DNA of 60,498 bases from Elusimicrobiota bacterium (GTDB taxonomy: Bacteria; Elusimicrobiota; Elusimicrobia; UBA1565; UBA9628). The notes beneath the pieces were generated by a model that was not told the origin of the DNA, searched no databases, and saw only the letters and a program-made list of their open reading frames with translations. The stretch is from positions 1 through 60,498 of the forward strand of contig JACRNU010000071.1 of assembly GCA_016234805.1 (NCBI GenBank). Reading direction: 5' to 3'. Below are positions 25,729 through 34,314 of this stretch, piece after piece; position 1 is the first letter of the stretch; every line of letters begins with the position of its first letter. The position numbers and the translations under genes are program-made.

Positions 25729-26484
25729 TCAGCCGGAACGCCTGAGGTCCGCCACCATGACGGTCACATTGTCCTTTCCGCCCGCCTCGTTGGACTCCTC
25801 GACAAGCCGCCGGCAGGCGGCTTCGCCGTCTTTCTCGAACGCCAGGACGGCCTCAATGCGTTCGTCGGACAGCATGCCGGTCAGGCCGTCCGAGCACAGG
25901 AGGAGCCGGCAGGGACCCTTGAGGTGGACCAACTTCACGTCCACCTCCGCCTTCCCTTCCATACCGGCGAAGCGCGTGAGGGTGTTGCGGCCGGGATGCA
26001 GGGCGGCCTGCTCAGGCGTGATCTTGCCCAGCCTCTGCAGGACCGCGGCCAGGGAGTGGTCTTCCGTCAGCTGACGCAAGCCGCCCTTGAAGAGATACGC
26101 GCGGCTGTCCCCCAGGTTGGCGATGAACGCGGACCGGCCCTGGACCAGGGCCAGGACCACGGTCGTGCCCGTGCCCTCGAGCCTGGGGTCCCGCTTGCTC
26201 CGCTCGTAGAGCGCTGAACTGAAGCCCGCCACCGCGGAGCGCATGGCTGCCGAGACCGCACACTCGGTCTTCATTTTGAGGGCTGCCAGGCCGTCGAAGA
26301 GCATCCTGGGGATGATCTCGACCGCGGCCTTGGCCGCCACCCCGCCCGCGGTCATCCCCCCCATGCCGTCCGCGACCAGGAAGAGCCCCTGGGAGGCGTC
26401 CGCGAACCACGCGTCCTGGTTCTCGGACCTGATACGGCCCACGTCGCTGGCCGCGTGGACCACGCACTCCGGGCCGCTTTTCAT
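25729..26484 (-). CDS. PP2C-family protein serine/threonine phosphatase
   Basis: 251 aa. Metal-binding PP2C motifs: SDVGRIRSENQDAW, GLFLVADGMGGMTAGGVAA, FIANLGDSRAYLF, LLLCSDGLTGMLSD, and GGKDNVTVMVADL. It should reverse the action of the FHA kinase encoded immediately downstream, a common kinase-phosphatase pair. TAGTAT precedes the ATG by 9 nt. It is divergent from the SprA-like gene across a 171-nt region holding tandem promoters. Confidence 0.93.
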   Translation of the reverse strand: MKSGPECVVHAASDVGRIRSENQDAWFADASQGLFLVADGMGGMTAGGVAAKAAVEIIPRMLFDGLAALKMKTECAVSAAMRSAVAGFSSALYERSKRDPRLEGTGTTVVLALVQGRSAFIANLGDSRAYLFKGGLRQLTEDHSLAAVLQRLGKITPEQAALHPGRNTLTRFAGMEGKAEVDVKLVHLKGPCRLLLCSDGLTGMLSDERIEAVLAFEKDGEAACRRLVEESNEAGGKDNVTVMVADLRRSG

Positions 26485-26516
26485 GCTATCGAGATACTAT
26501 TAATTTAGGCCCAGCC

Positions 26517-26592
26517 TTGACAGCGTAACAAGCCCCTGTTACATTTCTAAAGAGTGCCCCACCTTGACAGCGTACAACACCCCTGTTATACT
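26517..26592 (+). promoter_or_regulatory. Tandem near-identical promoters with palindromic spacers upstream of the SprA-like gene
   Basis: Promoter A: TTGACA (26517-26522), 17 nt, TACATT (26540-26545). Promoter B: TTGACA (26564-26569), 17 nt, TATACT (26587-26592). They are 47 nt apart. Each spacer contains an inverted repeat: GTAACA-N6-TGTTAC in A, and GTACAACA-N4-TGTTATAC with one mismatch in B. Palindromes between -35 and -10 are where repressors bind, so two operator copies are likely. Confidence 0.75.
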
Positions 26593-26655
26593 TCCCGCGG
26601 TCGCGCGGATACGCGCGAACGGCGCCACGCCGGGGGCGCCGAGACATCCCATTAA

Positions 26656-29600
26656 GTGACCGCACTCAACCGGCTCCTCATTGTCGTCCTGCTGACCTTG
26701 CCCGGCCGCAAGGCCTCGGCGCAATTCTCCCTCCCATACGATCCCGACTTCGCGACAGAGACGCCTGCCCAGGCCGAGCCTGCCCCCCGGAGAGAGGCCC
26801 CGCGGAGGCAGGATGTCTCAGAGCCCTCTCCGGTCGAACAGCCCGTGACATCCGTGCCGACGGCCCAGACAGCACCCTTCCTCCTCCTCGACCGGCCGGC
26901 CCGCGAGCGCGTCCTCGACCAGCCAACGGCCGCGCCTCCGGCGGAGGAGAAGGATTTCTCCGACTTCACCAAGCGCGTCGATGCGATCGGATTCTCCCAG
27001 GACCGGTGGAACAGGGCCCGGGAGAACATCGAGAAAGGCACGCCTCCGGTCGAGGCCCCGCTGGTCATCCCCGGGCTGATAGAGATCGCGGCGGCCACCG
27101 CGGCGGTCAGGGCCGCCGAGCCCACGCCCCCGCCGCCCGAGGTGGAACTCCCGACCTACGGGACGAGCCTCTCGGTCACGGGCCGCAAGGTCATCTCCTT
27201 CCAGTACTCCCAGAAGCGCTACATCAACGAGCAGAAGACGACCAACCGCCCCATGACCGCGGGGATGCTGGACATCAACCAGCAGCTGCAGCTGCGCATG
27301 CAGGGCAAGGTCGGCCCCAAGATCTCGGTCAACGTCGACTACGACGACACCAAGACCAACAAGCAGGACATCTCCGTGGTCTATCAGGGCGACCCCAACG
27401 AGGTGGTCCAGAACGTGTCCTTCGGAGACATCGACCTCTCCCTGCCCCCCACGGAGTTCGTCCAGTACAACAAGCAGCTCTTCGGCATCCGGGCCGACGT
27501 CAAGTACAAGGGCCTCAACGCCTCCCTCATCGGCAGCCGCACCAAGGGCCAGACCAAGTTCCGCCAGTTCTACGGCAACAGCCAGTTCGCCTCCGCGGAC
27601 ATCCCGGACTCGACCTACCTCCGGCGCCAGCACTACGACGTCTCCTTCTCCTCGCCGGGCCGCCTGCCCATCCAGGCCGGCTCCGAGAGGATCTACCTGG
27701 CCCAGCAGACCCCCGGCCAGCAGATCAACCTCAACGACGTCGAGCTTACCGTCGACGACCTCGCGGTGGCGGGCTCGAGCTTCACCGGACGGTTCTCCCA
27801 GCTCGTGCCCGGCATCGACTACTCCATCGACTACACCAAGGGCATCCTCACCTTCCGGTACCAGCTCATGCCCCAGCACGTGGTGGCCGTGGACTATCTC
27901 GATACCGCGGGCCGCAGCATCACCGTCCAATCCACGACCACGGTCTCGGGAGGGACCGGACGGCTCAAGCTCGTCAAGACACCGGCGGACCTGCCCATCA
28001 CGGTCTCCACCGAGGCCGGACACAACCGGGAGCTCAAGACCTTCTACTCCATCGGCCAGAACCAGATCGTGCGCGACGACGGCCGCGGCAACTTCGTCCT
28101 GAAGGTCCTGGACCCCACCACCCGCAACGAGGTCGGCTCGGGCCTCACGCCCCAGCAGAAGTACCCGGAGACCATCGATGTGGACTTCGAGAACGGGTCC
28201 TTCCGCCTGCTCCAGCCCTTCTCCGTGTCCAGCGATTCCCCCACGGTGCCGGACCCCGACCTCTATGCCCCCACCCCCCTTTCCAAAAGGCTCTTCCGGG
28301 TCGAGTACAGCTTCAGGTTCAAGACCTTCTTCCTCGAGCCCACCCTCGTGCCCCAAAGCGAGATCGTGCTCCTCGACCGCGCCAAGCTCGTGCGCAACGT
28401 CGACTATTTCATCGACTACGACGCCGGCTTCGTCACCTTCTTCAACGAGGACCGCATCCGGCCCGACTCCGAGATCTCCATCTCCTACGAGGTCGCGCCC
28501 TTCCTGGGACTCTCCAACGAGTCCCTGCTCGGGACCCGCATCTCCTACGACTGGAAGAAGCTCTCCATAGGCTCGACCCTCCTCTACCAGTCGGGGGTCA
28601 AGTCGCCCTCGGTGCCGACCGTCACCGAACTGGCCCGCAGCCTCGTGACCTACGAGTTCGACGCCAAGCTCAAGGACATCAAGCTCCTCTCCTGGCTCCG
28701 CATGACCTCCGTGGCCGGAGAGTTCGCCCAAAGCCGGCACAACCCCAACCTCAACGACTACGCCCTCATCGACAACATGGAGGGGATCAAGCAGGAGACC
28801 ATGGCCCCGACCCTGGACTCCTCCTGGAAGATCGCCGCCAACCCCGCGGGCGTCCCGAGCGATCCGACGAAGCTCCAGTGGTTCCCCGAGGACGTAAAGG
28901 TCCTCGCAATCAACCCGCGTTCCGAGGCGGGGTCCGAGGAGACCCAGAAGGTGCTGGGCTTCAAGTACGACTTCTCAGACCCCGGCACCCAGGAGGTCTC
29001 GATCGTCTACCCCTTCTCGGTGTCCGGCGAGGACTTCTCCCAGAAGAACATCCTCGAATTGGTGATGCTCGGCGACGCCTCGGGCAACGAGCTCAACTTC
29101 CACCTCGGAGGGATCAACGAGGACGCGGACGCCGACGGGCTGCCGCCCGACAACACCTTCCGGGACACCGAGGACGTCAACCGCGACGGCATCATCCAGG
29201 AGCTCGAGGACATCGGCATGGACTACAACCCGGCCGGCAAGCCCTCCGCCCGCTACGGCGCCAAGAACGGCCGCATCGACACCGAAGACCTCAACCAGAA
29301 CGGCCGGCTCGACTCCCAGGACTTCAGCGGCGACGATTTCGGATACGCCGCCCCGACGGCCCCGGGCAAGCAGCTCCACAACGCCACGGATTCCAGCGAC
29401 CACACGACCATCGACTTTGGCGGTGACAAGTGGCGGACCTTCCAGATCCCGCTCAACATCTCCACGGCCACGGCCGGCCGTTGGACGGCCGTCAAGCAGA
29501 TCCGCATTTCGATCCGGAAGAACGCGGGCGGGTCCGCCTGCCTCGGAATGACCTGCGCCATCAAATTCGCCCGCATCGCGGTGGTCGGCAACTCCTGGCT

Positions 29601-32187
29601 CCGGGGCGCGGCCGGAGACCCCGCCAACGGCCAGGGCCAGACGGCCGCGCTCGAGACCCTGACCGCCACCCCGGTCAACTCCGTGGACAACCCGGATTAC
29701 GTCCCCATCTTCAACGCCGGCGGCCAGGCCTCGGAGGCGTTCAAGGACATCTACGGAGACGTCTCGACCCTCCAGAAGCAGACCGGGTCGCGGAACATCG
29801 CGGAGCAGGCCCTCCAGCTCGAGTTCATCAACCTCGGTGCCGGGGCCGTGGTCACCACTAAGAGGGTGTTCGGCCGCGCCGTGGACATCAGCCAGCACCG
29901 GCACTTCAACTTCCTCGTGTACGGCAACGCCGACCCCAACAACGTCAACACGACGGGCAACAAGATCTTCTTCCTGCGCGTGGGCAACGACACGAACTTC
30001 TTCGAGGCCCGGGTCCCCCTGACCTTCACGGGCTGGCGCAAGATCCGGATGCTCCAGTTCGACGACAACGGCGACATGGTCGCGGAGGGCTGGCGCGCCA
30101 CGGTGCCCGACGTGGTCGTGCTCTCCAGCGGCAACCCGAGCCTCCAGCAGGTCTCCCAGGTCGTGGCCGGGGTGCGCTCCACCGCCGCGGCGCCGGGGCC
30201 GACCCGCGGCAAGGTCCACCTCAACGAGATCTACCTCTCCGAGCCCGTCACCCGGGTGGGCTCGGCGGAGAAGGTCGAGGCCAACTTCGAGGTCACGGGA
30301 TGGGCCTCTTTCGGCGGAAAGCACTGGGCGCGCGACCGCAACTTCCAGACCCCGACCTCCGTGGTCACCAACCAGAACCGGCGCGAAGACTCGACCTACC
30401 TCAACTTCACACGCCTGCGGTGGTTCCCGATGAATTTCTCCGTGGCCCGGGCCATCACGGAGACCCCCTCGACCGTGAAGACCGGCGAGCTCTCCAACAC
30501 CGTCAACCTCCTCCAGCAGGGCAAAGTCACGAACTGGAACGGGTCGGCCTCGGGCAACTTCGCGCTGGGCGCCTGGCCGCGGATGTCGTTCGGGCACACG
30601 CGCACGCGCACCGAGTATTCCTTGCTCACCAGGGCCGACGACCGGCAGGCCTACAACGCCTCCCTGACCTACGGCGTCCCGCTGGGTTGGCGGGTCCTGC
30701 CGAAGACGGTCGACGCCACCTACTCGATGTCGCGCTACGAGGTCAGCTTCGAGTCGCCGGAGGCCCGGCGCCTGCCGGGGAACAGCAACACGCGCGAGTT
30801 CGGGCAGACCTACATCGGCCGCATGACCTTCTCCCCCTGGCAGGGAGCGGGCTTCAACCCCAACTATTCCCTCACCCGCGTCATCGAACGGAGGTCCGAC
30901 CTCGTCTCGACCGGCGAGCTCGTCAAGGCCTACCCGAAGTCCCTCAACCAGAACGCCGGGTTCAACTCCAACTGGAGGCTGCTGCGCTGGCTGAACCCCC
31001 AGCTCAACTATTCCGTGGACATCATCGAGAACAACATCCTCAACGTCTCCACGTTCGTGGTGTTCGGGTCGACCATGGTCTTCGACGTCGGCGACATCAA
31101 GACCGTCAACCGCAACGCCAACGGGACCCTCAACCTGCCCCTGTCCATCGGCGAGATCTTCCAGAGCTCCAAGTTCTTCCGGTCCTTCCACGTCACCTCG
31201 AGCTACCAGGTCCAGGACGGCGACGTCTGGAACAACGTCGAGAAGGGCCTGCGCTCCCAATTCGGCTTCTGGGTGCGGGAATCCATCAAGCCGCGCAATC
31301 CCGCGGCGCGTCGGGCCAACCAGACCCTCCGCGACACCTTCAATTCCTCGCAGCGCTGGAACCCCATCGAGGCCTACGACCTCCGGGGCCGGTGGTCCGC
31401 CTTCAAGACCATCGCCCTGTCCAACAACTACGTCAAGTCCATCGAGCGCACGGACGTGACCGGCACCGTGTCGAAGCGCATCTCCACCACGGCCCCGGAC
31501 ATGGTGGCCTCCATCAGCGAGCTCGAGAAGCTCTGGTTCACCGACCGCTGGATGAGCAGCACGCAGATGAACTACAAATACGCCTTTCGCAAGACCGAGA
31601 CCGTGGGGACCTCGATCGACGACGAGGAATCCTTCGGCACCGACCTGCGCACCATCGTCCTCAAGAAGTTCGACAGCCTCATCAACTACAACTTCCGCGT
31701 CTCCGAGAAGAAGGACCTGCGCATCAAGGAGATGGTCCAGCGCGTCTCCCACGAGGACGCCACCGTCCAGGTCACCTTCGACATCAAGAAATTCCGCTTC
31801 ACCCCGAAGTTCGACTACACCAACGACGTCACCAGGCTCGGGACGGGCCTGAAGACCCAGGACCTGACCACCCTGACGCCGAGCATGCTCGTCCGGGCGG
31901 ACCTGGCCCTGCCCAAGGGCTTGAAGCTCCCCGGCGCGTCCAAACCCCTCATGTTCACCAACCGCATCATCTGGACCACCACGATGTCCATGGCCCAGAA
32001 GACCTCTCCCATCACCGTCGCGGACAACTCGCGCCTCTTGACCGTCAACACCAGCGGCGACTACGAGATCGCCAAGAACCTGCGCATGACCATGAACGGC
32101 GCGCTCTCGCGCCTCTGGCACAAGTACCTCAAGGAGGAGGAGTTCATCTCCTACCAGCTCGGAAGCACCCTGACCTTCCAGTTCTGA
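26656..32187 (+). CDS. SprA-like giant outer-membrane beta-barrel protein
   Basis: 1843 aa from GTG 26656, with a signal peptide (LNRLLIVVLLTLPGRKASA). Between residues 150 and 420 it carries SprA-type segments: KISVNVDYDDTKTN, ISVVYQGDPNEVVQNVSFGD, QLFGIRADVKYKGLNAS, and FSQLVPGIDYSIDYTKGILTF. A middle region contains ALIDNMEGIKQ and an acidic Ca-binding-like run (DADADGLPPDNT, EDVNRDGI, NQNGRLDSQDF). The C-terminal third alternates aromatic beta strands and ends in Phe (TLTFQF), as in outer-membrane barrels. In Bacteroidota SprA is the type IX secretion translocon. No other type IX component is seen here, so its cargo and role are open. Confidence 0.82.
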   Translation: MTALNRLLIVVLLTLPGRKASAQFSLPYDPDFATETPAQAEPAPRREAPRRQDVSEPSPVEQPVTSVPTAQTAPFLLLDRPARERVLDQPTAAPPAEEKDFSDFTKRVDAIGFSQDRWNRARENIEKGTPPVEAPLVIPGLIEIAAATAAVRAAEPTPPPPEVELPTYGTSLSVTGRKVISFQYSQKRYINEQKTTNRPMTAGMLDINQQLQLRMQGKVGPKISVNVDYDDTKTNKQDISVVYQGDPNEVVQNVSFGDIDLSLPPTEFVQYNKQLFGIRADVKYKGLNASLIGSRTKGQTKFRQFYGNSQFASADIPDSTYLRRQHYDVSFSSPGRLPIQAGSERIYLAQQTPGQQINLNDVELTVDDLAVAGSSFTGRFSQLVPGIDYSIDYTKGILTFRYQLMPQHVVAVDYLDTAGRSITVQSTTTVSGGTGRLKLVKTPADLPITVSTEAGHNRELKTFYSIGQNQIVRDDGRGNFVLKVLDPTTRNEVGSGLTPQQKYPETIDVDFENGSFRLLQPFSVSSDSPTVPDPDLYAPTPLSKRLFRVEYSFRFKTFFLEPTLVPQSEIVLLDRAKLVRNVDYFIDYDAGFVTFFNEDRIRPDSEISISYEVAPFLGLSNESLLGTRISYDWKKLSIGSTLLYQSGVKSPSVPTVTELARSLVTYEFDAKLKDIKLLSWLRMTSVAGEFAQSRHNPNLNDYALIDNMEGIKQETMAPTLDSSWKIAANPAGVPSDPTKLQWFPEDVKVLAINPRSEAGSEETQKVLGFKYDFSDPGTQEVSIVYPFSVSGEDFSQKNILELVMLGDASGNELNFHLGGINEDADADGLPPDNTFRDTEDVNRDGIIQELEDIGMDYNPAGKPSARYGAKNGRIDTEDLNQNGRLDSQDFSGDDFGYAAPTAPGKQLHNATDSSDHTTIDFGGDKWRTFQIPLNISTATAGRWTAVKQIRISIRKNAGGSACLGMTCAIKFARIAVVGNSWLRGAAGDPANGQGQTAALETLTATPVNSVDNPDYVPIFNAGGQASEAFKDIYGDVSTLQKQTGSRNIAEQALQLEFINLGAGAVVTTKRVFGRAVDISQHRHFNFLVYGNADPNNVNTTGNKIFFLRVGNDTNFFEARVPLTFTGWRKIRMLQFDDNGDMVAEGWRATVPDVVVLSSGNPSLQQVSQVVAGVRSTAAAPGPTRGKVHLNEIYLSEPVTRVGSAEKVEANFEVTGWASFGGKHWARDRNFQTPTSVVTNQNRREDSTYLNFTRLRWFPMNFSVARAITETPSTVKTGELSNTVNLLQQGKVTNWNGSASGNFALGAWPRMSFGHTRTRTEYSLLTRADDRQAYNASLTYGVPLGWRVLPKTVDATYSMSRYEVSFESPEARRLPGNSNTREFGQTYIGRMTFSPWQGAGFNPNYSLTRVIERRSDLVSTGELVKAYPKSLNQNAGFNSNWRLLRWLNPQLNYSVDIIENNILNVSTFVVFGSTMVFDVGDIKTVNRNANGTLNLPLSIGEIFQSSKFFRSFHVTSSYQVQDGDVWNNVEKGLRSQFGFWVRESIKPRNPAARRANQTLRDTFNSSQRWNPIEAYDLRGRWSAFKTIALSNNYVKSIERTDVTGTVSKRISTTAPDMVASISELEKLWFTDRWMSSTQMNYKYAFRKTETVGTSIDDEESFGTDLRTIVLKKFDSLINYNFRVSEKKDLRIKEMVQRVSHEDATVQVTFDIKKFRFTPKFDYTNDVTRLGTGLKTQDLTTLTPSMLVRADLALPKGLKLPGASKPLMFTNRIIWTTTMSMAQKTSPITVADNSRLLTVNTSGDYEIAKNLRMTMNGALSRLWHKYLKEEEFISYQLGSTLTFQF

Positions 32188-32206
32188 AGGCGGGAAAGGA
32201 GAGCCC

Positions 32207-32608
32207 ATGCCCACGAAGGAATTGAGGATCCAGACCAAGGCCCGCAACGAACTTGTGGACATCACGACGGAGCTCCTGGACCATCTGCGCCAGATCGGAG
32301 CCAAGACGGGCCTCTTGACCGTATTCGTCCCCCACACCACCGCCGGGGTGACCATCAACGAGAACGCCGACCCCGACGTCGCCTCCGACATCACGGGCTT
32401 CATGACCGAGCTCGTCCCGCAGAACGCGGGCTTCTCCCACGCTGAGGGCAATTCCGACAGCCACATCAAGAGCTCGCTCTTCTCCCCCTCGCTCACCATG
32501 ATCGTGGAGGGCGGGACCATCCGCCTGGGGACCTGGCAGGCCGTCTACCTGGCCGAGTTCGACGGCCCGCGGAGCCGGCAGGTCTGGGTCAAGTTCCTGG
32601 AGGGCTAG
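32207..32608 (+). CDS. yjbQ: YjbQ (UPF0047) family protein
   Basis: 133 aa, full length for the family. Signatures: TVFVPHTTAGVTINENADPDV, HIKSSLFSPSLTMIVEGG and GTWQAVYLAEFDGPRSRQVWVKF. Some YjbQ proteins have weak thiamine-phosphate synthase activity; the physiological role is unclear. GGAAAGGAGA precedes the ATG by 6-7 nt, and it follows the SprA-like gene by 19 nt. Its TAG stop lies inside the end of a MITE-like element. A second, fragmentary yjbQ copy is at 56749. Confidence 0.93.
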   Translation: MPTKELRIQTKARNELVDITTELLDHLRQIGAKTGLLTVFVPHTTAGVTINENADPDVASDITGFMTELVPQNAGFSHAEGNSDSHIKSSLFSPSLTMIVEGGTIRLGTWQAVYLAEFDGPRSRQVWVKFLEG

Positions 32609-32720
32609 CAGGCTGCTGAAAAAGTATTGATTGCAACCCCGGAGAGGTGATTTGAAGCACTATGTCGTGCCAATTGGTTCCTTCGAGAGCATGTCAATAG
32701 GTTTTTCAGCAGCCTGCTAG
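32605..32720. mobile_element. MITE-like element with 15-nt terminal inverted repeats flanked by CTAG
   Basis: Arms 32605-32623 and 32702-32720 are exact 19-nt inverted repeats. They can be read as CTAG target duplications plus terminal repeats CAGGCTGCTGAAAAA. A second short pair (ATTGA 32626-32630 / TCAAT 32694-32698) extends the hairpin. No coding capacity. The element overlaps the yjbQ stop codon and ends 1 nt before the comF promoter. Ends of this type (GGCTGCTGAAAAA) occur on known insertion sequences; the parent element is not in the window. Confidence 0.75.
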
Positions 32721-32721
32721 G

Positions 32722-32748
32722 GGAACTTTCCAGCGGCTCGCTCGTATA
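32722..32748 (+). promoter_or_regulatory. ECF-type promoter (GGAAC-N16-CGTATA) of comF, copy 1
   Basis: GGAAC at 32722-32726 and CGTATA at 32743-32748, 6 nt before the GTG at 32755. It matches copies 2 and 3 over about 30 nt although comF is unrelated to the genes they drive. Confidence 0.7.
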
Positions 32749-32754
32749 TAGGAT

Positions 32755-33480
32755 GTGGGCTTCCTGGCCGCATGCCGGTCCCGCCTCGTCCACTGGGTCT
32801 TTCCCCAGACCTGCTGCGCGTGCAAGGAAGACCTGCCCCATGGCCACCCCCACCCTCTCTGCCCTGCCTGCGTCCAAGAGCTCAGGATCGCCGAGCCCCC
32901 CTATTGCGAGCGCTGCGGAGACCCTATCCCTCCCTCTTGCGCCCGCTGCGGCCCATGCGCGAAGAGGCTCTTCGCCTGTGAGGCCATCCGGCCCGTCTTC
33001 TTCTATGGCGGAGCCGCGGCTTGCCTGGTCCACGCGTTCAAGTACCGCCACCGGGTCGACGCCGCCCGGTTCTGCGGCAAAAGGATGTCAGGGGCCCTTC
33101 CCCGGCTGCCCGAGCTATGGGGCTTCGACTGCCTCGTGCCCGTGCCCCTGCACCGCTCAAGACTCCGCGAACGCGGCTACAACCAGGCCCGGCTGTTGGC
33201 CCTGGAGGTCGCGGCCACGTCCCGAAAGCCGGTCGAGGAGCTCCTGGTCCGCAGGCACGCGACCAAGCCCCAATGGAACCTCGGCCGCGGGGAGCGCGGG
33301 AAGAACGTCTCCGGCGGCATCGTCGCCGGCCCGGGAGAGGCGGAGGGCAGGAAGGTCCTGCTCATCGACGACGTCTGCACCACCTCCGCGACCCTGGAGG
33401 AATGCGCCAAGGCCCTGCGCTCGGCCGGCGCGGATTCGGTCAAAGCCCTGGTCCTGGCCCGGCAGACCCTGAAAGGCTAG
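32755..33480 (+). CDS. comF: ComF family phosphoribosyltransferase-like protein
   Basis: 241 aa from GTG 32755, which sits 6 nt after the -10 CGTATA. N-terminal zinc-ribbon cysteines (CCACKEDL, LCPACV, CERCGDPIP, CARCGPC), then a PRTase fold with PVPLHRSRLRERGYNQA and the PRPP loop VLLIDDVCTTSATLEEC. ComF proteins support DNA uptake (natural transformation) in several bacteria. Here the gene stands alone, and its promoter is shared with two ORF6N genes. Confidence 0.92.
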   Translation: MGFLAACRSRLVHWVFPQTCCACKEDLPHGHPHPLCPACVQELRIAEPPYCERCGDPIPPSCARCGPCAKRLFACEAIRPVFFYGGAAACLVHAFKYRHRVDAARFCGKRMSGALPRLPELWGFDCLVPVPLHRSRLRERGYNQARLLALEVAATSRKPVEELLVRRHATKPQWNLGRGERGKNVSGGIVAGPGEAEGRKVLLIDDVCTTSATLEECAKALRSAGADSVKALVLARQTLKG

Positions 33481-33512
33481 ATGTCACGCCCGGAACCCAA
33501 GGCTGGAGTCCC

Positions 33513-33537
33513 GGTTCGAATCCTAGCCGGGCAGCCA
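33513..33537 (+). pseudogene. tRNA 3'-end remnant (T-loop to CCA)
   Basis: The sequence contains a T-arm-like GGTTCGAATCC followed by a 3' acceptor strand, discriminator base and CCA at 33535-33537, then a terminator 14 nt later as after many tRNA genes. Upstream sequence gives no D or anticodon arm, and the T-stem does not pair properly (3 of 5). It looks like the end of a deleted tRNA or an attachment-site copy. No second copy was found in the window. Confidence 0.5.
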
Positions 33538-33550
33538 CTCTGGACAAGAG

Positions 33551-33585
33551 AACCCTTCGCCTCGACGGCGAGGGGTTTTCTCTTT
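33551..33585 (+). terminator. Rho-independent terminator after tRNA remnant
   Basis: AACCCTTCGCC (33551-33561) pairs with GGCGAGGGGTT with one G-T pair, loop TCGAC, followed by TTCTCTTT. Confidence 0.75.
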
Positions 33586-33740
33586 ACGAAAGCGGTGGAA
33601 TCTCGCATGCGCCGAGTTCGAGGTTTCGCTGAACAAACCTGCGGAACATACTGCACCCCGACTAGGACATCGAACTCGCTGGAGACAAGCAACATTTTTC
33701 TAGTCGCTTCTTGAGCTGATTTGAATGCGCAGTCACGCCA

Positions 33741-34314
33741 TTACAGCGTAAGCCCGGTGCTATCGAACAAGGATCTCAGCAGTTTGGGCTGCGTCTGCAC
33801 CCGAAAGAACTCAGCCATGAGACGCGCGCGGAGCTCGGCAAGGGTATTAGGGCAGTAGTTCGGCAGTCGGTTATACTTGACATAACCCCATACGCGGTCA
33901 ACCGGGTTCAATTCCGGGGCATACGGCGGGAATGGCTTCACAGATAGGGTGCTCCGATTCGCGGCAATGAAATCATTCATGGGTTTTGAATGATGAATCG
34001 CTATCGTGTCCCATATGAGTATGAGTGGGCTTCGAATCTTGCGGCGTACATGTGCGACGAACCTTGCGATTGAATCGCCGTGGAAATTGGCGTTATCTGA
34101 CAAGAGAAGCCAGTGGAAAGAAAAACGCCTGCGTTCCGGACTGATTGCCATAGCGCCGATCGCGGAGATGCGTGAGTGGGGTTCGGAGACCTTGATTGCC
34201 GGAGTGCAACCACGTGGCGCCCAAGTCCTTCTCAAAAGAGGGGCAAGCATGAAGCCGGCCTCATCCACAAAGACGATGTAAGGGGATTTCTTGCGTACCC
34301 GCGCCAGTTTAGCC
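33741..34314 (-). pseudogene. IS630-family transposase, C-terminal DDE half only
   Basis: The frame reads IVFVDEAGFMLAPLLRRTWAPRG, a metal-binding Asp in LILIWDTIAIHHS, and YAPELNPVDRVWGYVKYNRL, the three catalytic blocks of IS630 transposases. The third acidic residue is Asp where Glu is usual (NPVE). The N-terminal helix-turn-helix half is absent: upstream of about 34314 the open frame lies inside the ATPase gene and has no similarity. It is a 5'-truncated relic that overlaps the end of the ATPase gene. About 190 residues remain. Confidence 0.8.

Noticed and set aside
33445-33537. Complete tRNA gene overlapping the end of comF
   Set aside because: A 5' acceptor strand can be forced, but no D arm, anticodon arm or proper T-stem can be drawn.
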